The notes under the pieces were generated by a model that was not told the DNA's origin, did not search any database, and saw nothing but the letters and a program-made list of their open reading frames with translations. The translations under genes were made by a program, and so were the position numbers. Shown piece by piece: positions 37,863 through 47,079 of a stretch of 64,000 nucleotides of DNA. Source of the DNA: Coxiella endosymbiont of Amblyomma americanum (GTDB taxonomy: Bacteria; Pseudomonadota; Gammaproteobacteria; Coxiellales; Coxiellaceae); assembly GCF_000815025.1 (NCBI RefSeq), contig NZ_CP007541.1, positions 310,001 to 374,000 on the forward strand, given 5' to 3'. Within the stretch, counting starts at the first letter, position 1. Each line of letters begins with the position of its first letter.

Positions 37863-38204
37863 ATGGCAATTAATAATAATCAACGCATTCGTATTCGATT
37901 GAAAGCATTCGATCATCGACTGATTGATCGGTCCACTCGAGCGATTGTAGAAACGGCAAGACGCACAGGCGCAATAATTAAAGGGCCCATTCCGTTGCCT
38001 ACAAAGGTTGAACGCTACACAGTACTGATTTCTCCTCATGTGGATAAAGATGCTCGAGATCAGTATGAAATCCGGACGCACAAGCGGTTGGTGGACATTG
38101 TGCAACCGACTGATAAAACAGTTGATGCTTTGATGAAGTTAGATTTAGCTTCCGGAGTAGATGTTCAAATAAGTGTTGATCGTAATTCATCTAGCAAAAG
38201 ATAA
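37863..38204 (+). CDS. rpsJ: Ribosomal protein S10 (full length)
   Basis: 30S head protein that also acts as NusE in rrn antitermination. The 113 residues cover the whole family, including the C-terminal [18 protein letters not shown], and extend about ten residues past E. coli (VDRNSSSKR). The start [18 protein letters not shown] is slightly longer than the E. coli one. Its first 262 bases are repeated at 21018. Confidence 0.97.
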   Translation: MAINNNQRIRIRLKAFDHRLIDRSTRAIVETARRTGAIIKGPIPLPTKVERYTVLISPHVDKDARDQYEIRTHKRLVDIVQPTDKTVDALMKLDLASGVDVQISVDRNSSSKR

Positions 38205-38281
38205 CAGTATTTTTTTGTTTGTTGATTTTGATAATAAAATGATGTTATTGGGTATGTGATTTTTTAGAGTGGTGATTGTTT

Positions 38282-38935
38282 ATGTCTATTGGTTTAATTG
38301 GCCGTAAATGCGGAATGACTCGTCTTTTTATGGATGTGGGAGTTGTGATCCCTGTCACTGTAATAGAGACATTTTCTAATCGCATTACTCAAATAAAGAC
38401 AGTAAGTGTTGATGGTTATTGTGCTATACAAATAGCAGCCTGTGGAAAGAAACCTTTTGTTCGTCTTAGCAAAGCAATAGTAGGACATTATGCAAAAAGC
38501 GGAGTAGAAGCCGGAAAGACAATGCATGAATTTCGTGTAACTTCTGATGAATTGGTTAAAGCTAAGCTAGGTGATGAGATCGAGGTTAGTATATTTAAGG
38601 AAGGACAAATTGTTGACGTACGTGGTTTAACTCGCGGTAAAGGTTTTGCCGGCACGGTAAAGCGTCATAATTTTAGAACTCAAGATGCCACCCATGGGAA
38701 TTCGTTATCTCATCGTGTGCCAGGTTCTATGGGTCAATGTCAAACTCCTGGGCGTGTATGGAAAGGAAAAAAGATGTCCGGTCATATGGGAAATGTTTAC
38801 TGTACTATACAAAATCAAGAAATTGTCAAAGTGGATGTTAAAAGGCAACTTCTTTTAATTAAAGGAGCCGTACCGGGTGCTCCTGGTAAAGAAGTAATTG
38901 TCACACAATCAATTAAGAAGGGAAAAAAGAGGTAG
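38282..38935 (+). CDS. rplC: Ribosomal protein L3
   Basis: Early-assembly 50S protein reaching the peptidyl-transferase centre. It begins [16 protein letters not shown] and contains the loop [20 protein letters not shown], which carries the glutamine that is methylated in E. coli. It has 217 residues from the ATG at 38282; an in-frame TTG six bases upstream is less likely. It is separated from rpsJ by 77 bases. Confidence 0.97.
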   Translation: MSIGLIGRKCGMTRLFMDVGVVIPVTVIETFSNRITQIKTVSVDGYCAIQIAACGKKPFVRLSKAIVGHYAKSGVEAGKTMHEFRVTSDELVKAKLGDEIEVSIFKEGQIVDVRGLTRGKGFAGTVKRHNFRTQDATHGNSLSHRVPGSMGQCQTPGRVWKGKKMSGHMGNVYCTIQNQEIVKVDVKRQLLLIKGAVPGAPGKEVIVTQSIKKGKKR

Positions 38936-38940
38936 GATTA

Positions 38941-39570
38941 ATGGATCTCTCCGTGTATTCATCCGAAAGAAAGGAAGTAAATAGAATATGCGTATCTGAC
39001 GCTATATTTGGAGCGGAATTTAAGGAAAGTTTGGTGCATCAGGTAGTTACTGCTTATTTAGCCGGTGCAAGAGCAGGCACTAAGGCACAAAAGACACGCG
39101 GTAAGGTTCGTGGTGGAGGAACTAAACCTTGGAGGCAAAAAGGGACTGGTCGAGCGCGAGTAGGCAGTATTCGAAGTCCGTTGTGGCGAGGAGGAGGTGT
39201 AACTTTTGCGGCAGCGCCTCGTGATTTTTCGCAAAAGGTAAATCGAAAAATGTATCGGCGATCGATGGTTTCTATTTTTTCCGAATTAATTCGACAAAAT
39301 CGTTTTGTTGTAATAGAAACTTTACAATTACAGGAACCAAAGACTCGTGAGTTATTACAGAAGGTTCTGTTGAAAAAGTCCGATGTAAAAAAAGTTTTAA
39401 TCGTTCTTGATGAGTACAATCGCAATGTAGAATTGGCTGCACGAAATGTTCGTGGTATTACAACTTTGAATGTTATGCGAATGGATCCTATTAGTCTTAT
39501 TGCTGCAGAAGAAGTGTTAATCACAGTAGGAGCTGTTAAAAATATTGAGTCAAGGTTGCAAATACTATGA
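38941..39570 (+). CDS. rplD: Ribosomal protein L4
   Basis: 50S protein whose loop lines the exit tunnel; in E. coli it autoregulates the S10 operon. The tunnel loop is visible as [19 protein letters not shown] near residues 59-77. The 209 residues are slightly longer than E. coli (201). Its last four bases overlap rplW (ATGA), indicating coupled translation. Confidence 0.96.
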   Translation: MDLSVYSSERKEVNRICVSDAIFGAEFKESLVHQVVTAYLAGARAGTKAQKTRGKVRGGGTKPWRQKGTGRARVGSIRSPLWRGGGVTFAAAPRDFSQKVNRKMYRRSMVSIFSELIRQNRFVVIETLQLQEPKTRELLQKVLLKKSDVKKVLIVLDEYNRNVELAARNVRGITTLNVMRMDPISLIAAEEVLITVGAVKNIESRLQIL

Positions 39571-39866
39571 ATCAGGCAAGGTTACTGGAAGTTCTTATTA
39601 CTCCTCGTGTATCGGAAAAAAGTGCTTTAGTGATGGGTCAATATGTGTTTGAAGTATCTCCTGACGCAATAAAATCTGAAATTAGAGCGGCGGTAGAAAG
39701 ACAATTTAATGTCACAGTTAAAGCAGTACGCATTTGCAACGTTAAAGGGAAGGTTACACGGTTTCGACAAATACGAGGTCGGCATAGAAATTGGAAAAAA
39801 GCTTATGTTACACTCGTATCGGGTGATGAAGTTGATATTACATCTGGTGACAAGGGTATGAAATGA
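39567..39866 (+). CDS. rplW: Ribosomal protein L23
   Basis: Exit-tunnel protein that docks trigger factor and SRP. The 99 residues match E. coli length. Visible family parts are [19 protein letters not shown] at the start and [14 protein letters not shown] near the end. Four-base overlaps with both rplD and rplB show tight coupling. Confidence 0.96.
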   Translation: MNQARLLEVLITPRVSEKSALVMGQYVFEVSPDAIKSEIRAAVERQFNVTVKAVRICNVKGKVTRFRQIRGRHRNWKKAYVTLVSGDEVDITSGDKGMK

Positions 39867-40690
39867 CTTTAGTAAGAAAAAAACCTACATCTCCTGGGCG
39901 ACGTTTTGTTGTTAAAGTGGTTCACCCTAATTTGCATAAGGGTGAACCGTATAAACCGTTGTTGCAGGGAAAGAAACGTATTAGCTGTCGTAATAACAAA
40001 GGGCGTATTACTGTGCGTCATCGCGGTGGTGGGCATAAGCGCCGTTATAGAATCATCGATTTTAAATATGATAAAGAGGGTAAAGGTATTGTAGAGCGAT
40101 TAGAATATGATCCAAACCGTACTGCCCATATTGCCCTAGTTTTGTTCTCAGACGGAGAACGTCGATATTTTGTAGCCCCGAAGGGTCTGTATAAAGGTTC
40201 ACAGATAAACATAGGAGAAAATGCACCGATTAGTATAGGAAATTGCTTACCATTGCAACACATTCCCTTAGGAGCTACAATTTATAATCTCGAAGTAAAA
40301 CCGGGAAAGGGAGCTCAACTTATTCGCAGTGCAGGAACTTCTGCTCAACTGATGGCAAAAGAAGGAATGTATGCTATTGTTCGCATGCGTTCCGGCGAGG
40401 TAAGAAAAGTTCTATCCAGCTGTCGTGCTTGTATTGGAGAAGTATCTAACTCAGAGCATAATTTATGTTCGTTAGGTAAAGCAGGTGCTAAACGTTGGCG
40501 CGGTCGACGTCCCACTGTGCGCGGTGTAGCTATGAACCCAGTAGATCATCCTCATGGTGGGGGTGAGGGTAAGACTTCTGGAGGTCGTCATCCAGTCTCT
40601 CCTACTGGAAAATCGACGAAGGGATACAAGACACGCCGTAATAAATACTCATCTAATATGATTGTTTGTGATCGACGAAAAAAGAAATAA
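39863..40690 (+). CDS. rplB: Ribosomal protein L2
   Basis: 50S protein near the peptidyl-transferase centre, needed for subunit joining. The 275 residues contain the conserved C-terminal segment [20 protein letters not shown] with the critical histidine. It starts within rplW by a four-base overlap. Confidence 0.97.
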   Translation: MTLVRKKPTSPGRRFVVKVVHPNLHKGEPYKPLLQGKKRISCRNNKGRITVRHRGGGHKRRYRIIDFKYDKEGKGIVERLEYDPNRTAHIALVLFSDGERRYFVAPKGLYKGSQINIGENAPISIGNCLPLQHIPLGATIYNLEVKPGKGAQLIRSAGTSAQLMAKEGMYAIVRMRSGEVRKVLSSCRACIGEVSNSEHNLCSLGKAGAKRWRGRRPTVRGVAMNPVDHPHGGGEGKTSGGRHPVSPTGKSTKGYKTRRNKYSSNMIVCDRRKKK

Positions 40691-40708
40691 AGGAGAAGGA
40701 GTCAGTTT

Positions 40709-40993
40709 GTGCCAAGATCAACAGCTAAGGGTCCATTTGTAAGATATCATCTTTTAAAAAAAGTGAAGGAAGTGCAACAAAAGGGGGGTAACAAACGATC
40801 CCTTAAGACTTGGTCGCGTTGTTCCATGGTAATTCCGGAAATGATAGGATTAACCATTTCGGTACACAATGGTCGTCAGCACGTACCGATTTATATTTCA
40901 GAAAATATGGTGGGACATAAATTGGGAGAATTTGCTATAACCCGTACCTTTAAGGTACATTCAGGTGACCGTAAAGCGAAAAAGGAAAATTAA
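40709..40993 (+). CDS. rpsS: Ribosomal protein S19
   Basis: 30S head protein contacting the A-site finger. It has 94 residues with the typical [10 protein letters not shown] start, [20 protein letters not shown] and the [13 protein letters not shown] end. It uses a GTG start with AAGGAGAAGGAG upstream, a strong site. Confidence 0.96.
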   Translation: MPRSTAKGPFVRYHLLKKVKEVQQKGGNKRSLKTWSRCSMVIPEMIGLTISVHNGRQHVPIYISENMVGHKLGEFAITRTFKVHSGDRKAKKEN

Positions 40994-40994
40994 C

Positions 40995-41363
40995 GTGGAA
41001 GTTAGTGCGAGATTAAAATACGCGCGTACTTCGGCGCAAAAGACGAGGCTTTTAGCTAATCAGATTCGAGGTTTATCCGCTGAACGGGCGGTGCGTTTGC
41101 TGTATTTTAGCAGTAAAAAGGCCGCTTCTATTATAAGAAAAGTTTTGTGTTCAGCCATTGCTAATGCTGCACATAATCATGGAATTAATATAAATGAATT
41201 AACAGTGTCAACACTGTTAATTGACGAAGGGCCTGTGGCACGGCGATTTCGTGCCAGAGCTCGTGGGCGCACTAATCAAATTTTAAAACGCACTTGTCAT
41301 ATTACTGTAAAAGTATCACGTTCTAACACAGAGAGGAAAATTCGTAGTGGGTCAAAAAGTTAA
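40995..41363 (+). CDS. rplV: Ribosomal protein L22
   Basis: 50S protein whose beta-hairpin lines the exit tunnel; it has 122 residues. The GTG at 40995, one base after the rpsS stop, gives the family-like start [20 protein letters not shown]; an in-frame ATG at 40965 would lie inside rpsS and add an atypical basic extension. The hairpin [21 protein letters not shown] is intact. Its end overlaps rpsC by 17 bases. Confidence 0.94.
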   Translation: MEVSARLKYARTSAQKTRLLANQIRGLSAERAVRLLYFSSKKAASIIRKVLCSAIANAAHNHGININELTVSTLLIDEGPVARRFRARARGRTNQILKRTCHITVKVSRSNTERKIRSGSKS

Positions 41364-42048
41364 TCCCATAGGTATGCGGCTTGGTATTGTAAAAAATTGG
41401 ACATCTAACTGGTATGCGGGAAAAAAAGATTTCTCCAGTCGTTTGAATGATGATTTACAAGTGCGTCAGTTATTAGAAGATCGTTTAAAAAGTGCATCTG
41501 TTAGTCGTATTCAGATTGAACGGCCAGCCCGTAACGCTAAAATTTTAATTTATTCTTCACGACCTGGTGTGATTATAGGTAAAAAAGGTGAAGAAATTGA
41601 AGCGCTGCGTTTGGAAATAGCAAAAGTGATGAAAGTTCCTGTTCATATTACTATTGAAGAAATACGAAAACCTGAATTAGATGCTAAATTGGTTGCAGAA
41701 CACGTTGCGCAACAATTAGAACGTCGCATTATGTTTCGGAGAGTTATGAAACGCGCTATACAAAACACCATGCGTCAAGGTGCGTTAGGCGTTAAAATAA
41801 GTGTAAGCGGACGTTTAAGCGGATCTGAAATCGCTCGTACCGAGTGGTATCGAGAAGGACGAGTTCCTTTGCATACGTTTCGTGCTGATATCGATTATGC
41901 AACAGCTACAGCAAAAACTACTTATGGAACGATTGGGGTAAAAATATGGATTTTTAAAGGGGAAATTCATTCACCGAAAGCTCATCGATTCTTGACTGAA
42001 AAATCCATTACAAAACAAGTAATTGAAAAAGCAAAAGGAGAAAATTAG
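41347..42048 (+). CDS. rpsC: Ribosomal protein S3
   Basis: mRNA-entry protein of the 30S subunit with KH and C-terminal domains. The 233 residues match E. coli. The KH signature is [19 protein letters not shown]. The GTG start ([14 protein letters not shown]) lies inside the end of rplV, a 17-base overlap. Confidence 0.97.
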   Translation: MGQKVNPIGMRLGIVKNWTSNWYAGKKDFSSRLNDDLQVRQLLEDRLKSASVSRIQIERPARNAKILIYSSRPGVIIGKKGEEIEALRLEIAKVMKVPVHITIEEIRKPELDAKLVAEHVAQQLERRIMFRRVMKRAIQNTMRQGALGVKISVSGRLSGSEIARTEWYREGRVPLHTFRADIDYATATAKTTYGTIGVKIWIFKGEIHSPKAHRFLTEKSITKQVIEKAKGEN

Positions 42049-42049
42049 T

Positions 42050-42463
42050 GTGTTGCAACCAAGTAACCGAAAATATCGCAAAAATTTTAAAAGTCGAAAT
42101 CGAGGAGTAGCTTGTCGCGGCAATCGAATTAGTTTTGGGGAGTTTGGGCTTAAATCAATAGATTATGCGCGCATTACTGCGCGTCAATTAGAAGCTGCTA
42201 GGCGTGCTCTTTCAAGACACGTAAAGCGAAGTGGTAAGATTATTATTCGTATTTTTCCTGATAAACCAATTACAAAAAAACCTTTAGAAGTGCGTCAAGG
42301 CAAGGGGAAAGGAAATGTCGAATACTGGGTAGCACCCGTACAGCCTGGACGAATGATTTTTGAAATTGAAGGAATAGAAGAAAATCTTGCCCGTGAAGCT
42401 TTTGCGCGAGCAGCGGCCAAATTGCCTGTGAGATGCATTTTTTCCAGACGAACGGTGATGTAG
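42050..42463 (+). CDS. rplP: Ribosomal protein L16
   Basis: 50S protein near the A-site tRNA elbow; it has 137 residues. The GTG at 42050, right after the rpsC stop and with AAAGGAG upstream, gives [19 protein letters not shown], matching the family. An ATG at 42023 in the same frame would lie inside rpsC and is rejected. [20 protein letters not shown] is intact. Confidence 0.95.
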   Translation: MLQPSNRKYRKNFKSRNRGVACRGNRISFGEFGLKSIDYARITARQLEAARRALSRHVKRSGKIIIRIFPDKPITKKPLEVRQGKGKGNVEYWVAPVQPGRMIFEIEGIEENLAREAFARAAAKLPVRCIFSRRTVM

Positions 42464-42670
42464 ATGAAAGTTGATAAACTTTGTGCTAAAACAGAATCTG
42501 AACTTAGAAAACAATTGCTTATTTTGTTAAAAGAAAGATATAGTTTACAGATGCAAAAGAGAGTAAAGGAAATTGTCAAATCGCATCTTTATAAGCGAGT
42601 ACGCCGTGGTATAGCTCGCCTTAAAACCTTTTTAAGAGAAAAGGAACTATTACATAAACATGAAAAATAA
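42464..42670 (+). CDS. rpmC: Ribosomal protein L29
   Basis: Small two-helix protein at the exit tunnel, close to L23. The 68 residues compare with 63 in E. coli. The basic C-terminal helix [21 protein letters not shown] aligns with the family. It begins on the base after the rplP stop and overlaps rpsQ by 11 bases. Confidence 0.92.
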   Translation: MKVDKLCAKTESELRKQLLILLKERYSLQMQKRVKEIVKSHLYKRVRRGIARLKTFLREKELLHKHEK

Positions 42671-42926
42671 AAAAGTAGTCCGTATTTTTTCTGGTATTGT
42701 GACTAGCAGAAAAATGAATGATACAATTGTTGTATTGATAGAACGAAAAGTAAAGCATTCTAAATATGGAAAATTTATTAGGCGTTTTAAAAAATTACAC
42801 GTGCATTGTCAAGGAAACAAATGCCAAAAAGGTGATGTTGCTATTGTCCGTGAAACTCGTCCTATCTCAAAAACAAAAAGTTGGGTTTTGGTAAAAGTTG
42901 AGAAAATGTTAGTAAAAGATGTTTGA
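42660..42926 (+). CDS. rpsQ: Ribosomal protein S17
   Basis: OB-fold 30S protein that binds 16S rRNA early in assembly. The 88 residues contain [15 protein letters not shown] and [14 protein letters not shown], both diagnostic. It ends the S10 operon gene set. Confidence 0.95.
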   Translation: MKNKKVVRIFSGIVTSRKMNDTIVVLIERKVKHSKYGKFIRRFKKLHVHCQGNKCQKGDVAIVRETRPISKTKSWVLVKVEKMLVKDV

Positions 42927-42938
42927 GAGTAATTTTTC

Positions 42939-43307
42939 ATGATTCAAGTGCAATCAGTTATTAATGTAGCAGATAATAGTGGAGCCAGACGTGTGATGTG
43001 TATTAAAGTTTTAGGTGGGTCTAGGCGTCGGTATGCAAACATTGGTGATATCATTAAGGTAAGTGTTAAAGAAGCAATGCCGAGAGGAAAAGTGGAAAAA
43101 GGAGACATAATGAATGCGGTAGTAGTGCGGACACGGAAAGGAGTGAGACGAAGCGACGGATCAATCATTCGGTTTGATAATAACGCTGCGGTATTGTTAA
43201 ACAGTCAATTGCAACCAGTGGGTACAAGAATTTTTGGTCCAGTAACTAGAGAGTTACGTAAGCATAATTTTATGAAGATTATTTCAATGGCTTTGGAAGT
43301 TGTATAA
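42939..43307 (+). CDS. rplN: Ribosomal protein L14
   Basis: 50S protein forming an intersubunit bridge; it has 122 residues. It starts [18 protein letters not shown] and includes [27 protein letters not shown], both near-universal. It is the first gene of the spc set and follows rpsQ by 12 bases. Confidence 0.97.
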   Translation: MIQVQSVINVADNSGARRVMCIKVLGGSRRRYANIGDIIKVSVKEAMPRGKVEKGDIMNAVVVRTRKGVRRSDGSIIRFDNNAAVLLNSQLQPVGTRIFGPVTRELRKHNFMKIISMALEVV

Positions 43308-43324
43308 GTGGTAGTCTTATAGTG

Positions 43325-43642
43325 ATGAAAAAAATTAAAAAAAATGATACTGTTGTGGTAATAGCAGGAAGAAGTAAAAGTTGTAAAGGCAAAGTAGTTA
43401 AAATTCTTCCTCGTGGTCGAGTGTTGATTGATGGTGTACATCTAATCAAGAAGCATGTGAAACCAAATCCTAATAAAAATGAAGGTGGTGGTGTGTTGGA
43501 ACGAGAGTCTGGGGTTCATATTTCTAATGTTGCCATTTATAATCCTAGTACGAAGAAGTCAGATTGCGTAAAAATTAAAATTTTAGATAATGGATCTAAA
43601 GTTCGGGTATTTGCTTCAAACGCAATAAAAATTGATACTTAA
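43325..43642 (+). CDS. rplX: Ribosomal protein L24
   Basis: 50S assembly initiator with a KOW motif (VVVIAGRSKSCKGKVVKILP). The 105 residues match the family. I chose ATG 43325 over the adjacent GTG at 43322 because MKKIKKNDTVVVIAG is the usual opening. Confidence 0.95.
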   Translation: MKKIKKNDTVVVIAGRSKSCKGKVVKILPRGRVLIDGVHLIKKHVKPNPNKNEGGGVLERESGVHISNVAIYNPSTKKSDCVKIKILDNGSKVRVFASNAIKIDT

Positions 43643-43652
43643 AGTATAAAAT

Positions 43653-44204
43653 ATGACAGAATTACAAGAACTGTATAAGAGAGTAGTGGTGCCGAATTTA
43701 CAAAAAGAGTTTGGTTTTAGATCCACAATGGCTGTGCCGTGCATTGAAAAGATTACCTTAAATATGGGAATCGGTGAGGCTGTTGCTGATAAAAAAGTAA
43801 TTGAACGCGCCATGGACGATATGATGAGGATTTCTGGTCAGAAACCTGTGATTACTTATGTACGTAAATCAGAGGCCAGTTTTAAAATTCGCACTGGATG
43901 GCCTATTGGTTGCAAAGTAACGTTACGTCGAAAACGTATGTATGAATTTTTAAAGCGGCTTATTTCTATTGTAATACCGCGTATTCGAGATTTTCGAGGT
44001 TTTAGTGCTGCATCTTTTGATAAATGGGGCAATTTTAGTCTTGGTATTCGGGAACAGATTGTTTTTCCAGAAATTCAGTATGACAAGATTGATGCGGTTC
44101 GGGGTATGGATATTAATATCACTACGACAGCTCGGTTTTGTGAGAATGCGAAAGCACAGGCTTTTTTGTTATTAAAAAATTTTGGTTTTCCGTTAAAAGA
44201 TTAA
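43653..44204 (+). CDS. rplE: Ribosomal protein L5
   Basis: Central protuberance protein that binds 5S rRNA and contacts the P-site tRNA. The 183 residues include [19 protein letters not shown] and the C-terminal block [19 protein letters not shown]. In E. coli S8 represses the spc operon at this gene; I did not find a clear S8 helix by eye. Confidence 0.96.
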   Translation: MTELQELYKRVVVPNLQKEFGFRSTMAVPCIEKITLNMGIGEAVADKKVIERAMDDMMRISGQKPVITYVRKSEASFKIRTGWPIGCKVTLRRKRMYEFLKRLISIVIPRIRDFRGFSAASFDKWGNFSLGIREQIVFPEIQYDKIDAVRGMDINITTTARFCENAKAQAFLLLKNFGFPLKD

Positions 44205-44237
44205 AGATTAATTTTTGATTTTAAGAGTATAATTGTT

Positions 44238-44537
44238 GTGTCAAAACTGAGTGTCATTGAACGTAATAGAAAGCGTATACAAAAGTCTTACAAGGCACAA
44301 GAGAGTCGTTTAAAACTCAAAAAGATGTTTAAAAAAGGAACTCCTGAAGACCAGGAAGCTGCTCAATTGAAGTTACAAAAAAATTCCCGTGATGAATCTA
44401 GAGTTAGGATAAGGCATCGATGCCATAAATGTGGTCGGCCTTGTGGTACACTTAAAAAATTTGGATTATGTCGAATTCATTTGAGAGAAGCTGTTATGAG
44501 GGGAGATGTTCCCGGTTTAAGAAAAGCGAGTTGGTAG
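44238..44537 (+). CDS. rpsN: Ribosomal protein S14, long form with a zinc-ribbon-like motif
   Basis: 30S head protein; the 99 residues are the long, normally zinc-free form of proteobacteria. Unusually, residues 62-81 read C-x2-C-x12-C-x2-H (C62, C65, C78, H81), the spacing of the zinc ribbon of short S14 proteins, which have Cys at the last position. E. coli has only one of these cysteines. The C-terminal [17 protein letters not shown] is typical. It has a GTG start. Confidence 0.94.
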   Translation: MSKLSVIERNRKRIQKSYKAQESRLKLKKMFKKGTPEDQEAAQLKLQKNSRDESRVRIRHRCHKCGRPCGTLKKFGLCRIHLREAVMRGDVPGLRKASW

Positions 44538-44549
44538 TCCCATAAAAAT

Positions 44550-44942
44550 ATGACACAAGATCCTATATCTGACGCACTGACACGTATTCGTAACGCTCAG
44601 GTGTTAAAAAGAAGAGAAGTTAGCATGCCTTCGTCGAAGCTAAAGTTAAGTATTGTAACAGTATTAAAGCGAGAAGGTTATATTATCGATTATCATGAGA
44701 AAGACGATTTTCCTAAGCGTCAATTAGTTATTATCCTGAAATATTACGAAGGAAAACCAGTCATTTCTATGTTGAAACGAGTAAGTAAGCCTTCTTTGCG
44801 CGTATATAAAGGTAAAAACGAATTGCCTAAAGTACATAACGGTTTAGGTATCGCTATTATTTCGACTTCAAAAGGTGTGATATCTGACCACCAAGCACGA
44901 TATTTAGGTGAAGGTGGAGAAGTTATTTGTTACGTGAGTTAA
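44550..44942 (+). CDS. rpsH: Ribosomal protein S8
   Basis: Central-domain 30S assembly protein and spc-operon repressor in E. coli. The 130 residues match. It opens [16 protein letters not shown], and the C-terminal [20 protein letters not shown] is diagnostic. Confidence 0.97.
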   Translation: MTQDPISDALTRIRNAQVLKRREVSMPSSKLKLSIVTVLKREGYIIDYHEKDDFPKRQLVIILKYYEGKPVISMLKRVSKPSLRVYKGKNELPKVHNGLGIAIISTSKGVISDHQARYLGEGGEVICYVS

Positions 44943-44965
44943 GAAACTAGATAGGGAAAGAAACT

Positions 44966-45523
44966 GTGACAGTAAGTCGTGTAGCCAGGCAACCGATTAA
45001 AATTCCAGATGGTGTGGATATTGTTATAAAGGATGGGCAATGTATAACCGTAAAAGGACGAATTGGAAAACTTACTCAAACGCTTCATAATGCCATTAAG
45101 GTTGTGCGGTATGACAATGAGCTTCGGGTAACGCCAATAAGCGCTATTGACAATGATCTTCCGAAGAAATTAAACGCACTGGTAGGAACTACACGTGCGT
45201 TGATTCAAAATATGGTTCGTGGTGTGTGTGATGGATTTCAGAGAAAGTTAGTGATGATAGGCATTGGTTATCGCGCGCAAGCTAGAGGACAACTGTTAAG
45301 TTTGATGGTTGGATTTTCACATCCAGTAGATATCGAAATACCGAATGGAATTGTTGTGAAAACTCCTAGTGCGACCGAGATCGTTGTGAGTGGCATTGAT
45401 CGGCAGATAGTGTGTCAGGTAGCAGCGAATATACGTTCAATCCGTCCACCGGAACCGTATAAAGGAAAGGGTATTCGTTACGATGGTGAACACGTATCTT
45501 GTAAGGAGGCCAAGAAAAAATAG
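44966..45523 (+). CDS. rplF: Ribosomal protein L6
   Basis: 50S protein near the factor-binding site. The 185 residues are slightly longer than E. coli (177), the extra lying at the lysine-rich end (CKEAKKK). [19 protein letters not shown] is the family signature. It has a GTG start with AGGGAAAG upstream. Confidence 0.96.
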   Translation: MTVSRVARQPIKIPDGVDIVIKDGQCITVKGRIGKLTQTLHNAIKVVRYDNELRVTPISAIDNDLPKKLNALVGTTRALIQNMVRGVCDGFQRKLVMIGIGYRAQARGQLLSLMVGFSHPVDIEIPNGIVVKTPSATEIVVSGIDRQIVCQVAANIRSIRPPEPYKGKGIRYDGEHVSCKEAKKK

Positions 45524-45527
45524 TATT

Positions 45528-45875
45528 ATGAAACACAAAAAAAGACTTAGACGTGCTCGCCGAACGCGGGAAAAAATTAAGGAATTAGGTGTGGCACGTT
45601 TGTGTGTTTACCGGTCGTTAAATCATATTTATGTTCAGTTTATTTCTCCTGATGCGATTGTGCTAGCTGCTGCGTCGACTGTGGAAAAAAACGTAAGACA
45701 TCAGCTGAAATACGGAGGAAATGTTACAGCGGCTACGATGATCGGTAAGCTTATCGCCGAACGTGTTAAAAAGTTTGGTATTGCGAAAGTAGCTTTTGAT
45801 CGAAGTGGTTATAAATATCACGGACGCGTTCGCGCATTAGCAGAATCGGTGCGTAACAGTGGGATTGAATTTTAA
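45528..45875 (+). CDS. rplR: Ribosomal protein L18
   Basis: 5S rRNA-binding protein. The ATG at 45528 gives 115 residues beginning [17 protein letters not shown], the usual form, and lies four bases after the rplF stop. An in-frame ATG at 45483 inside rplF is rejected. The C-terminus [17 protein letters not shown] is diagnostic. Confidence 0.95.
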   Translation: MKHKKRLRRARRTREKIKELGVARLCVYRSLNHIYVQFISPDAIVLAAASTVEKNVRHQLKYGGNVTAATMIGKLIAERVKKFGIAKVAFDRSGYKYHGRVRALAESVRNSGIEF

Positions 45876-45939
45876 CAGATCTTTATGCCATTCCACAGTC
45901 TATAATCGTATGTGGTGATTACAGTGAGTAACGAATAAA

Positions 45940-46401
45940 ATGACAGATGGTAACCAAGATAAATTAGTGTATGTACGTCGTACAGCAAAAGTCGTAAAAG
46001 GAGGACGAATATTTAGTTTTTCTGCGTTAGTTGTTGCTGGAAATGGCGAAGGAAAAGCAGGTTTTGGCTTAGGGAAAGCTCGCGAAGTTCCAGTCGCTAT
46101 TCAGAAAGCTACCGAAAACGCCAGACGTGATATGGTAAGCATTCCTTTGCATGATGGCGATACATTAAGTCATCCAATAAAGGCTGTCTATGCGTCTTCA
46201 ACTGTCTTAATATTACCTGCTTCTGAGGGAACGGGGGTAATTGCTGGAAATGTGATGAGAGCAGTTTTTGAAGTTATGGGTGTTCGAAATATTCTAGCAA
46301 AGTGTATTGGCTCTTCCAATCCAATAAATGTAATTCGAGCCACTTTTAAAGCAATAAGAAATTTAGAGACATCTGAGTTAGTAGCTGTGAAACGCAGATG
46401 A
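45940..46401 (+). CDS. rpsE: Ribosomal protein S5
   Basis: 30S accuracy protein. The 153 residues are about 14 fewer than E. coli because the N-terminus is shorter. [26 protein letters not shown] and the C-terminal [15 protein letters not shown] region mark the family. Spacing from rplR is 64 bases, the largest inside the spc set. Confidence 0.96.
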   Translation: MTDGNQDKLVYVRRTAKVVKGGRIFSFSALVVAGNGEGKAGFGLGKAREVPVAIQKATENARRDMVSIPLHDGDTLSHPIKAVYASSTVLILPASEGTGVIAGNVMRAVFEVMGVRNILAKCIGSSNPINVIRATFKAIRNLETSELVAVKRR

Positions 46402-46438
46402 TTAATTATAGCAATTCTACAAGGTTTAAGGGTTTTTA

Positions 46439-46633
46439 ATGAAAAAATTGAAAAAGATTCGTGTAACTTTAATAAAAAGTAAATACGGAAGAAAACCAAA
46501 TCATCGTAAATGCGTAGAGGGTCTTGGTTTAAGACGTTTGCATCAGACAGTAGATGTAATTGATACGCCTGCCAATCGAGGTATGATTGGCAAAGTTTTT
46601 TATTTATTAGAAATTGAACAACAGGAAGTTTAA
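46439..46633 (+). CDS. rpmD: Ribosomal protein L30
   Basis: Small 50S protein of 64 residues. It contains the short L30 core: [21 protein letters not shown], then [11 protein letters not shown] and a D-TPANRGMI segment. It lies between rpsE and rplO as usual. Confidence 0.93.
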   Translation: MKKLKKIRVTLIKSKYGRKPNHRKCVEGLGLRRLHQTVDVIDTPANRGMIGKVFYLLEIEQQEV

Positions 46634-46635
46634 AA

Positions 46636-47079
46636 ATGCATTTAAATACCCTAAGACCCGGTGCAGGGAAACGAAAGAAAAAAATGCGGGTAGGTCGTGG
46701 GATTGGTAGTGGAAAAGGTAAAACTTGTGGTCGTGGACATAAAGGACAGCATTCTCGATCTGGTGGGTATCATAAAGTTGGTTTTGAAGGTGGGCAAATG
46801 CCTATACAACGTCGGGTGCCAAAATTTGGTTTTGTTTCAAAAAAGAAATTATTTTCTGCAGAAGTCCGTTTAGATGAATTAAATAAGGTATTTGGCGACG
46901 CGATTAACATTAATACTTTAAAGGAGAATGGTATTATCAATCAACGTGTTAAGCAAGTAAAAATATTTGCTTCTGGAAAATTGCAAAAATCCATAGTAGT
47001 GACAGGATTGAGAGCAACGCAGAGTGTTAAAATCGCTATAGAGAAAGCAGGCGGTAAGGTGGTTGATCGCAATGGCTAA
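46636..47079 (+). CDS. rplO: Ribosomal protein L15
   Basis: Late 50S assembly protein of 147 residues. The glycine- and lysine-rich N-terminal extension GRGIGSGKGKTCGRGHKGQ is typical, as is GFEGGQMPIQRRVPKFGF. It overlaps secY by eight bases. Confidence 0.96.
   Translation: MHLNTLRPGAGKRKKKMRVGRGIGSGKGKTCGRGHKGQHSRSGGYHKVGFEGGQMPIQRRVPKFGFVSKKKLFSAEVRLDELNKVFGDAININTLKENGIINQRVKQVKIFASGKLQKSIVVTGLRATQSVKIAIEKAGGKVVDRNG

Larger units (their letters stand above)
36532..38124 (+). repeat. Long direct repeat, copy 2 (tRNA-Thr 3' part, tuf, rpsJ 5' part)
   Basis: Matches 19687-21279 over 1,593 bases. At this locus the right flank is native (rpsJ continues to full length), while the left flank is foreign: the 3' fragment of tRNA-Thr(GGT) directly after fusA. 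Confidence 0.93.
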
